The notes under the pieces are model-generated. The model had not been told where the DNA came from and did not search any database. It saw nothing but the letters and a program-made list of their open reading frames with translations. Positions 1 through 5,004 of a stretch of DNA of 5,032 nt are shown here, in pieces. The position numbers and the translations under genes are program-made. Positions within the stretch are counted from its first letter, which is position 1. Every line of letters begins with the position of its first letter. Origin of the DNA: Erysipelotrichaceae bacterium UBA1783 (GTDB lineage: Bacteria; Bacillota_I; Bacilli_A; Erysipelotrichales; Erysipelotrichaceae). The DNA is taken from assembly GCA_002315205.1 (NCBI GenBank), contig DCGH01000093.1, forward strand, positions 1,520 through 6,551, given 5' to 3'.

Positions 1-135
1 ACCTAAGCAGAATGGGCCTACTAAGATACCTGCAACCAGATAAGCGGTTACTGAAGGTAGCTTTATTGGCTTTACTAATTTAGCTAAAATTAATCCTGCG
101 ATTAATGCGATTGATAACGAAATTAATACTGTCAT
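1..135 (-). CDS. Cation:proton antiporter (CPA2/Kef-like), N-terminal fragment
   Basis: This is the first 45 codons of an integral membrane protein; the rest lies beyond the left edge. The translation starts MTVLISLSIALIAGLILAKL, one hydrophobic segment (about residues 3-20). A short basic stretch (KPIK) follows, then LPSVTAYLVAGILVGP (about 26-41). An early helix followed by 'LPsVtaYLvaGillGP' is the typical opening of monovalent cation:proton antiporter-2 family proteins (Na+/H+ or K+/H+ exchangers, Kef-type), which move cations against protons across the cytoplasmic membrane. The start was placed at the ATG whose complement is at 133-135, because AAAGGGG lies 9 nt upstream. An in-frame ATG three codons earlier (142-144) directly abuts that GGGG and has no room for a ribosome binding site. 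The gene is divergent from the Etf/lactate dehydrogenase operon. The family call rests on 45 residues, so the transported ion cannot be named. Confidence 0.78.
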   Translation of the reverse strand, partial: MTVLISLSIALIAGLILAKLVKPIKLPSVTAYLVAGILVGPFCLG

Positions 136-144
136 TTTACTCAT

Positions 145-151
145 CCCCTTT
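145..151 (-). promoter_or_regulatory. Ribosome binding site of the antiporter gene
   Basis: AAAGGGG on the minus strand ends 9 nt before the ATG at 135. It decides the start: the alternative in-frame ATG at 144 touches this element with zero spacing. Confidence 0.6.
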
Positions 152-171
152 ACAATAGCAATGACTTTTCC

Positions 172-199
172 ATTTTATACCTATTACAAATTATTTCAA
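172..199 (-). promoter_or_regulatory. Sigma-A-like promoter of the antiporter gene
   Basis: On the minus strand, TTGAAA (complement of 194-199) matches the -35 consensus TTGACA at five of six bases. TAAAAT (complement of 172-177) matches the -10 consensus TATAAT at five of six, and the spacer is 16 bp. Transcription would start near 165 and give a leader of about 30 nt before the ATG at 135, which fits the ribosome binding site at 145-151. An overlapping TATAAA (174-179) would have a spacer of only 14 bp and is less likely. Assigned from sequence only. Confidence 0.5.
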
Positions 200-204
200 T
201 ATCT

Positions 205-214
205 CATTATAATG
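205..214. promoter_or_regulatory. Palindromic TATAAT, possible bidirectional -10
   Basis: CATTATAATG is a perfect 10-bp palindrome, so TATAAT reads on both strands (208-213 plus, 206-211 minus). It lies in the middle of the divergent intergenic region. No good -35 is seen at the right distance on either strand: the best on plus is TTACAA at 184-189 with an 18-bp spacer, three of six matches. It may be a secondary start site or simply AT-rich sequence. Confidence 0.25.
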
Positions 215-227
215 TTAAGCGTTTACA
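213..227. promoter_or_regulatory. cre / LacI-family operator-like site
   Basis: TGTTAAGCGTTTACA is a near-perfect 15-bp inverted repeat: TGTTAA and TTTACA arms around GCG, with one mismatched pair. Its right part, AAGCGTTTACA, fits the catabolite-responsive element consensus TGWAANCGNTNWCA. Over the full 14-bp register (214-227) the first two bases do not fit, and the minus-strand reading likewise fails at the last two. It sits about 45-58 bp upstream of the predicted start of the etf operon and upstream of the divergent antiporter promoter. It could bind CcpA or another LacI-family regulator controlling the lactate operon. No regulator gene is in the window, so this is inference. Confidence 0.35.
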
Positions 228-255
228 TCTTATTTTATTTTTCACAAATTTCTAG

Positions 256-264
256 TGATATAAT
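256..264 (+). promoter_or_regulatory. Extended -10 promoter of the etfB-etfA-lctD operon
   Basis: TGATATAAT contains a perfect TATAAT at 259-264 preceded by TGn, the extended -10 configuration. The region about 17 bp upstream (236-241) is only T-rich and has no recognisable -35, which an extended -10 can tolerate. Transcription would start near 270-271, giving a leader of about 27 nt that contains the GAGG (287-290) ribosome binding site 7 nt before the ATG at 298. Confidence 0.55.
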
Positions 265-297
265 GTAATAAAGAAAAAATATAAACGAGGTATAATT

Positions 298-1095
298 ATG
301 CGCATAATTGTTTGTTTAAAGCAGGTACCAGATTCTCAAAAGGTAAAAGTAAATCCTGAGACTGGTGTATTAATGAGAGGTGGCGTTGACAGCATTATGA
401 ACCCCTTTGACCTTTATGCATTAGAAACTGCATTAAGGATTAAGGAGAAGCTTGGTGGTGAAGTCTTTGCGATTTCTATGGGTCCACCAAATGCCAAAGA
501 GGTATTAACCGAAGCCTTTTCTATGGGCGCTGATGAAGGATATTTATTAAGTGACAGAAAGTTTGGTGGCGCTGATGTATTAGCTACCTCTTACACCTTA
601 GCTCAAGGTATCGAAGCCATTGACTGCTACGATTTAATCATCTGTGGTAAGCAGACAACGGATGGAGATACTGCCCAGACAGGTCCAGCTATTTCCGAAT
701 ATCTGAATATCCCTGTGGTTCCTTGGGTTAAGGAAATCGTTGATGTCAATGAAAGTGTTATTACTGTTAAGCAGGATATGAATGATTACCAGGCGACAGT
801 AACGATGAACTTCCCTTGTGTTTTAACGATTGAAAAGGATATTTTCCAGCCACGCTTACCATCCTATCGTAAGCAGCAGGACAGTAAGAATAAAGAAATT
901 CATGTGTTAACCTTTAACGATATGCCTGTGAAAAACGAAAAGAAATATGGTCTTTCAGGAAGTGCTACCAAGGTAGAGAGAATCTTTGAGCCTACTAGTG
1001 ATGTCAAGTCAGAGCGCTATGAAGGTGAAGCCAAAGAGGTAGCAGATAAGCTATATAATAAGCTTTTATCTTTAAGATTTGTGGAGGGAAAGTAA
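298..1095 (+). CDS. etfB: Electron transfer flavoprotein beta subunit of a bifurcating lactate dehydrogenase complex
   Basis: This 265-residue protein is the small Etf subunit and full length for the family. EtfB pairs with EtfA in the cytoplasm. In bifurcating Etf complexes it holds the FAD that exchanges electrons with NAD(H). The N-terminus MRIIVCLKQVPD is the classic EtfB opening, followed by NPFDLYALETAL (35-46) and MGPPNAKEVLTEAFSMGAD (61-79). The loop GKQTTDGDTAQTGP (117-130) corresponds to the DGDTaQvGP nucleotide-binding loop, where bifurcating EtfBs bind FAD and ordinary Etfs bind AMP. LTIEKDIFQPRLPSYR (176-191) matches the conserved EtfB signature region. The ATG follows GAGG by 7 nt. 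It is first in a three-gene operon, and its TAA lies one base before the etfA start. The lactate role comes from the downstream dehydrogenase, and the bifurcating type is inferred from the loop and from the ferredoxin arm of EtfA. Confidence 0.93.
   Translation: MRIIVCLKQVPDSQKVKVNPETGVLMRGGVDSIMNPFDLYALETALRIKEKLGGEVFAISMGPPNAKEVLTEAFSMGADEGYLLSDRKFGGADVLATSYTLAQGIEAIDCYDLIICGKQTTDGDTAQTGPAISEYLNIPVVPWVKEIVDVNESVITVKQDMNDYQATVTMNFPCVLTIEKDIFQPRLPSYRKQQDSKNKEIHVLTFNDMPVKNEKKYGLSGSATKVERIFEPTSDVKSERYEGEAKEVADKLYNKLLSLRFVEGK
1083..1088 (+). promoter_or_regulatory. Ribosome binding site that fixes the etfA start
   Basis: GGAGGG lies inside the last codons of etfB, 8 nt before the ATG at 1097. 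It supports that ATG over the in-frame TTG at 1079, which lies upstream of and partly within this element. Confidence 0.8.
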
Positions 1096-1096
1096 T

Positions 1097-2284
1097 ATGA
1101 GTGGCATTGTTATTAATCATGACCAATGTATTCAATGTGGCAGCTGTGTTGCGACATGCCCATTTGATGCTTTAAGCTTTGACAGCCATGGAAAAATTGA
1201 GGTAAGTAGTGGATGTAAATCATGCAAAGCCTGTATGAAAGCTTGCCCAGTAGAGGCAATCAGCTACAAGGAAGAAATCAGACAGGGTGTTGATAAGGAT
1301 TTATACAAGGGTGTATTAGTCTATGTTGAACATACTGATGGTCAGATTCATCCTGTTACTATTGAGCTAATCGGTAAAGCGATTGAGTTAGTAAAGGTAA
1401 CACATCAAAAGGTTTATGCTTTATTTATTGGCTATCATATCCAAGATAAAGCTAATGAATTACTAAAATATGGTGTCGACCAGGTTTTAGTTTATGATCA
1501 TCCAGCCTTAGAGTATTTTAAGAGTGATATTTATACAAATGTTTTTGAAGATGCCATTAATTATCTAATGCCATCAAGTGTATTAGTAGGTGCTACAACC
1601 AACGGACGTTGTCTGGCACCAAGAGTTGCTGTCAGATTCAGAACAGGCTTGACTGCTGACACAACAATTTTACAGATGAGAGAAAATACTGATTTAGTTC
1701 AGATTCGTCCAGCCTTTGGTGGTAACATCATGGCTCAGATTATTACAACCAATACCCGTCCTCAATTTGCTACAGTAAGATACAAGGTATTCGATCAGGC
1801 AAAGGAAGTCGAAAACCCAACTGGTGTTGTAGAAATTAAGGATATTGATGAAGAAAAGCTAATCAGCGCAATTACAATCGAAGAAATCCATCATAAACAA
1901 GCTATTAAGGATATCAGTAATGCTGAAATCATTGTTGTATGTGGTAATGGTGTAAAGGATGAAGCAGGAATAGAGTTAGTAGAAAAGCTCGCTAAGGAAT
2001 TAAACGCTGTTATCGGCTATACTAGACCAATGATTGAAAAGGGCGTTGGTAATGTTTCCTTCCAGATTGGCTTATCTGGCAGAACCGTAAAGCCAAAGCT
2101 AATTGTAACCGTTGGTGTTTCTGGTGCTATTCAGTTTATCAGCGGTATGCAGAATTCTGGTACAATTGTATCCATCAATAATGATCCAAATGCGCCAATC
2201 TTCAATATAGCTCATTATGCTGTCGTTGGCGACCTGTATCAGATTATTCCTGAATTAATTCAAAAGATTCAAGGAGGTAAATAA
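1097..2284 (+). CDS. etfA: Electron transfer flavoprotein alpha subunit with N-terminal two-motif ferredoxin domain
   Basis: This 395-residue EtfA is longer than ordinary EtfA (about 310-340) because of an N-terminal ferredoxin arm. Residues 11-21 are CIQCGSCVATC followed by P, and residues 40-50 are CKSCKACMKAC followed by P: two complete CxxCxxCxxxCP motifs, enough ligands for two [4Fe-4S] clusters. A linker leads into the Etf alpha/beta domain (about 70-260). The C-terminal FAD-binding domain carries GLSGRTVKPKLIV (325-337), VGVSGAIQF (339-347) and NNDPNAPIFNIA (361-372). The product should partner EtfB and deliver electrons between ferredoxin, the bifurcating FAD and the dehydrogenase FAD, as in A. 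woodii LctC. The start is the ATG with GGAGGG 8 nt upstream, one base after the etfB stop. One oddity is that the FAD-contacting GAIQH motif of most EtfAs reads GAIQF here. The last codons contain the ribosome binding site of the next gene, suggesting tight coupling. Confidence 0.93.
   Translation: MSGIVINHDQCIQCGSCVATCPFDALSFDSHGKIEVSSGCKSCKACMKACPVEAISYKEEIRQGVDKDLYKGVLVYVEHTDGQIHPVTIELIGKAIELVKVTHQKVYALFIGYHIQDKANELLKYGVDQVLVYDHPALEYFKSDIYTNVFEDAINYLMPSSVLVGATTNGRCLAPRVAVRFRTGLTADTTILQMRENTDLVQIRPAFGGNIMAQIITTNTRPQFATVRYKVFDQAKEVENPTGVVEIKDIDEEKLISAITIEEIHHKQAIKDISNAEIIVVCGNGVKDEAGIELVEKLAKELNAVIGYTRPMIEKGVGNVSFQIGLSGRTVKPKLIVTVGVSGAIQFISGMQNSGTIVSINNDPNAPIFNIAHYAVVGDLYQIIPELIQKIQGGK
2271..2277 (+). 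promoter_or_regulatory. Ribosome binding site of the lactate dehydrogenase gene
   Basis: AAGGAGG is a near-ideal Shine-Dalgarno sequence embedded in the final etfA codons (part of Gln-Gly-Gly), 8 nt before the ATG at 2286. It shows that the two genes are meant to be translated from one message. Confidence 0.8.
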
Positions 2285-2285
2285 G

Positions 2286-3683
2286 ATGTATCATCAGATT
2301 AATAATGAAGATATTCTAGCAATTCAAAATCTAGTTGGTAATGATAATGTCTTTGTTGGTGAAAGCATCAATGAGGAATATACCCATGACGAGATGACTG
2401 AGTATGGCAAATATACACCAGAAATCGTTGTTAAGGCTAAAAATACAAATCATGTCAGTGTGGTAATGAAATATTGCTACGATAATAATATTGCTGTAAC
2501 CCCTCGTGGTGCTGGCACTGGCTTATGTGGTGGCTGTGTTGCTTTACATGGTGGTATTGTTCTTTCCTTAGAGGATATGAATCAGATTCTGGAAATTGAT
2601 GAAAAAACGATGACCGTAGTTCTTGAACCAGGTGTCAGATTAATGACATTAATTGCTGAATGTGCAAAAAAGAATCTGTTATATGCTCCAGATCCAGGTG
2701 AAAAGAGTGCTTCTGTTGGTGGTAACGTTATGACCAATGCTGGTGGTATGAGAGCAGTAAAATATGGTGTAACCAGAGACTATGTTAGAGGCATGGAGGT
2801 TGTTTTACCAAATGGTGAGATTATGCAGCTAGGTGGTAAAATTGCCAAGAATTCCTCAGGCTATTCCTTAAAGGATTTATTAGTAGGCTCTGAAGGAACA
2901 TTAGCGATTGTTACAAAGCTATATATGAAGCTTTTAGCTAAGCCTAGAAAGATGATTTCTCTATTAATTCCATTTAATGATTTAAAGAGCTGTCTGGATA
3001 CAGTTCCAGCTATTTTGGCTTTACCAAACCAGCCAACAACATTAGAGTTCTGTGAAAAGGAAGTAATTGATGACGCTACTGAATTTTTAGGTAAGCAATT
3101 CCCTTCTAATAAATATGCCGCTTACTTAATTGCATCCTACTCAGGAAACAATAAGGTACAGATTGCTGAGATGTATGATGACACCTGTAAGCTTGCTTTA
3201 GCTAGAGGAGCTATTGATGTTTATATTTCAGATACCGATGACCGTCAATCCTCTATCTGGGATGCTAGAGGTGCATTTTTAGAGGCGATCAAAAACTCTA
3301 CAACGACAATGGATGAATGTGATGTTGTTGTTAACATCAATCAGGTTTATGATTTCTTAAGCTATGTTAGAACTCTATCTGAACAATATAATGTTAGAAT
3401 CAGGAGCTTTGGTCATGCTGGTGATGGTAATTTACATATTTATGTATGTAAAGATAATATCTCTGATGAAGCATGGCCTACAATTGTTACCAGCTGTATG
3501 GATGCAATGTATCGTAAGGCCAGCGAACTAAAGGGATTTACCAGTGGTGAGCATGGCATTGGACACGCTAAGAAGAAGTATCTTGCAGAAAGAGTTGGAC
3601 CAACTCAGATTGCTTTAATGAAAGGAATCAAGGATACCTTTGATCCAAAGCATATCCTAAATCCAGGAAAGGTTATTGAATAG
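2286..3683 (+). CDS. lctD: FAD-binding lactate dehydrogenase (GlcD/LctD family), Etf-linked
   Basis: This 465-residue flavoenzyme is the usual length for the GlcD/D-lactate dehydrogenase family. It should oxidise a 2-hydroxyacid, most likely lactate to pyruvate, passing electrons to the Etf encoded upstream. The FAD-binding (PCMH-type) domain spans about residues 45-220 and carries PRGAGTGLCGG (73-83) and PDPGEKSASVGGNVMTNAGG (135-154). The C-terminal FAD-oxidase domain follows, with GHAGDGNLH (376-384) and GEHGIG (421-426). H377, H384 and E422 match the metal-ligand set of related D-2-hydroxyacid dehydrogenases. NPGK (459-462) is the usual family ending. E139 (in PDPGE) and E36 lie where the A. 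woodii Ldh structure places two glutamates near the flavin and substrate (37 and 139, recalled from the literature, not aligned). The start is one base after the etfA stop. Glycolate or 2-hydroxyglutarate as substrate cannot be excluded, but the Etf pair favours lactate. Confidence 0.9.
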   Translation: MYHQINNEDILAIQNLVGNDNVFVGESINEEYTHDEMTEYGKYTPEIVVKAKNTNHVSVVMKYCYDNNIAVTPRGAGTGLCGGCVALHGGIVLSLEDMNQILEIDEKTMTVVLEPGVRLMTLIAECAKKNLLYAPDPGEKSASVGGNVMTNAGGMRAVKYGVTRDYVRGMEVVLPNGEIMQLGGKIAKNSSGYSLKDLLVGSEGTLAIVTKLYMKLLAKPRKMISLLIPFNDLKSCLDTVPAILALPNQPTTLEFCEKEVIDDATEFLGKQFPSNKYAAYLIASYSGNNKVQIAEMYDDTCKLALARGAIDVYISDTDDRQSSIWDARGAFLEAIKNSTTTMDECDVVVNINQVYDFLSYVRTLSEQYNVRIRSFGHAGDGNLHIYVCKDNISDEAWPTIVTSCMDAMYRKASELKGFTSGEHGIGHAKKKYLAERVGPTQIALMKGIKDTFDPKHILNPGKVIE

Positions 3684-3685
3684 TA

Positions 3686-3715
3686 AAAGGCACCAATGGT
3701 GCCTTTATTCTTTTT
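3686..3715. terminator. Rho-independent terminator between convergent genes
   Basis: AAAGGCACC (3686-3694) and GGTGCCTTT (3698-3706) form a perfect 9-bp stem with an AAT loop, starting two bases after the lctD stop codon. On the plus strand it is followed by ATTCTTTTT, a good U-rich tail, so it should end the etfB-etfA-lctD message. Read on the minus strand, the same hairpin follows the radical SAM stop codon (3714-3716) and ends in CCTTTTACTATT, a weaker tail, so it may work in both directions. Confidence 0.85.
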
Positions 3716-4577
3716 AAAACAAAGAGAGCTGGGTTTGTTTCTGTGGAAATTCATTCATGTATTTAAAGCATTGCTCTGGTGTATACATCATATTATGCTC
3801 TTTACAAAAATCAATAAATACTCGATATAGCTCAGCTTCCCTTGGGCTGGATATTTCATAGCTATTACCGTATCTTTCAATATATTTCTGTTTTAAACCT
3901 GGAAATTTCTCATCTAAGCATTGATAGAAGTATTCCCTATTTCCTTCCCTTAAGGTTACACCCATACCAAAGCATATAATTCCTTTTACACCAGCTTCAT
4001 AACAGGCTTCTAAAATTGCCAGAACATTTTTCTTTGTATCATTAATCCATGGTAATAATGGACAAAGCCATACAATGGTTGGAATATTGTTTTCCTTCAT
4101 GATATTTAACACTTCGATTCTTCTTGAGCTGCAGCAGACATTTGGTTCAACCATTCTGCACAAATCATCATCAAATGTTGTTAATGTCATTTGTACAACG
4201 CATTTGCCATTTTCATTAATTTTTTTCAGCAAATCCAAATCTCTTAGAATACGATCGGATTTTGTTTGAATAGCTAGGCCAAAACCATAGCTTTCAATTA
4301 CCTCAAGACATTTTCTGGTTATTTTCTCCCTCATCTCTAAGTGAACATATGGATCACACATTGCACCCGTACCAATCATGCATTTCTTCTTTTTTGATTT
4401 CAATGCTTTCTCTAAAAGCTCTGGTGCGTTTTCCTTTACTTCAATATCTTCAAAAGCATGGTTCATCTGATAACATTTGCTTCTGCTATCACAATAAATG
4501 CATCCATGACTACAGCCACGATATACATTCATGCCATTATTGGAAGATAGAATTCCTTTCGCCTGTACTCTATGCAT
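3714..4577 (-). CDS. Radical SAM protein, spore photoproduct lyase-like (COG1533 type), with C-terminal clamp-binding-like peptide
   Basis: This 287-residue cytoplasmic protein has the radical SAM cluster motif CSHGCIYC (C22, C26, C29; CxxxCxxC) inside YRGCSHGCIYCD. The motif binds a [4Fe-4S] cluster that cleaves S-adenosylmethionine. Other matches to the SplB-like 'DNA repair photolyase' family are GTGAMCDPYVHLE (69-81), TLTTFDDDLCRMVEP (131-145) and NNIPTIVWLCPLLPWIND (163-180). Members are poorly characterised, and substrate and reaction are unknown. It has 17 cysteines, including C148-C149 after VEPN, beyond the three cluster ligands. It ends in QLSLF (283-287), matching the DnaN sliding-clamp binding consensus QL[SD]LF, which hints at work on DNA near replication or repair sites. 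The ATG at 4577 was chosen because AAGGTGG lies 5 nt upstream. A GTG three codons earlier (4586) lies within that element. The start overlaps the upstream DUF1232 gene by 8 nt, so the two are probably co-translated. Confidence 0.85.
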   Translation of the reverse strand: MHRVQAKGILSSNNGMNVYRGCSHGCIYCDSRSKCYQMNHAFEDIEVKENAPELLEKALKSKKKKCMIGTGAMCDPYVHLEMREKITRKCLEVIESYGFGLAIQTKSDRILRDLDLLKKINENGKCVVQMTLTTFDDDLCRMVEPNVCCSSRRIEVLNIMKENNIPTIVWLCPLLPWINDTKKNVLAILEACYEAGVKGIICFGMGVTLREGNREYFYQCLDEKFPGLKQKYIERYGNSYEISSPREAELYRVFIDFCKEHNMMYTPEQCFKYMNEFPQKQTQLSLF

Positions 4578-4953
4578 TTTCCCCACCTTTTCTTATTAAT
4601 AAAATAATTATAAATAGAATTAAAATCCAAATAAAAATAATTGGAAGTGCATAATACCACTTCTTCTGTAAACCCTGCTGCACTAATTGCTTAGAATTCT
4701 CTTTACACCTTTGCCATACATCTATGGGAATAAGCTTTATAATGACAGCAATGAAAGCAGGAAGAATAATTACATCATCCAAATATCCTAGCACCGGAAT
4801 AAAGTCTGGGACTAAATCAATTGGCGATAAAGCATAAGCCACAGTAAAACCAGCCAACAGCTTTACTAATAGTGGTGTTTCTTTATCCTTTAAAGCTAAA
4901 AATACTGCAGGAATTTCTATTTTCAATTCATTTGCTCTTTGCTTTAGATTCAT
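4570..4953 (-). CDS. DUF1232 / YkvA-family small membrane protein
   Basis: This 127-residue protein has the DUF1232 core LLVKLLAGFTVAYALSPIDL (28-47), continuing VPDFIPVLGYLDD (48-60). The SPIDLxPDFIPxxGYLDD signature is diagnostic of the family. The core is largely hydrophobic and runs to about residue 75 (IILPAFIAVIIKLIPIDVW). A polar stretch with several Lys and Gln residues follows (81-98), then a second strongly hydrophobic segment (about 100-120, YALPIIFIWILILFIIILLI) ending in a basic RKGG tail. It is likely an inner-membrane protein, and the molecular role of the family is unknown. The ATG has GAGGG 6 nt upstream. It is first in a two-gene unit, and its stop overlaps the start of the radical SAM gene by 8 nt (ATGCATAG), which suggests translational coupling. 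Whether the two proteins cooperate is not shown by the sequence. Confidence 0.85.
   Translation of the reverse strand: MNLKQRANELKIEIPAVFLALKDKETPLLVKLLAGFTVAYALSPIDLVPDFIPVLGYLDDVIILPAFIAVIIKLIPIDVWQRCKENSKQLVQQGLQKKWYYALPIIFIWILILFIIILLIRKGGENA
4583..4589 (-). promoter_or_regulatory. Ribosome binding site that decides the radical SAM start
   Basis: AAGGTGG on the minus strand lies inside the end of the DUF1232 gene, 5 nt before the ATG at 4577. Because the GTG at 4584-4586 is part of this element, the GTG is unlikely to be the start. Confidence 0.55.
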
Positions 4954-4976
4954 TCTTTTCCCTCGTTTCTATAATT

Positions 4977-5004
4977 ATTCTAATACTTTTCTATTTAGAT
5001 ACAA
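4977..5004 (-). promoter_or_regulatory. Candidate promoter of the DUF1232-radical SAM unit
   Basis: On the minus strand TAGAAT (complement of 4977-4982) matches the -10 consensus at five of six bases. TTGTAT (complement of 4999-5004) matches the -35 at three of six, and the spacer is 16 bp. Transcription would start near 4970, giving a leader of about 17 nt before the ATG at 4953. The weak -35 keeps confidence low; the promoter could also lie beyond the right edge. Confidence 0.3.

Noticed and set aside
1079..1096. TTG start for etfA giving six extra residues
   Set aside because: It lies upstream of and partly within the GGAGGG ribosome binding site, and the ATG at 1097 has ideal 8-nt spacing.
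4075..4269. Plus-strand open frame of 64 codons
   Set aside because: It lies wholly antisense to the radical SAM gene, with no ribosome binding site or family-like sequence; it is a shadow of the real gene.
4578..4586. GTG start for the radical SAM gene giving three extra residues
   Set aside because: The GTG is part of the AAGGTGG element, and upstream of it there is only an A-rich stretch with no convincing ribosome binding site.
4349..4654. Plus-strand open frame of 101 codons
   Set aside because: It is antisense to the radical SAM and DUF1232 genes, has low-complexity composition and no recognisable domain.
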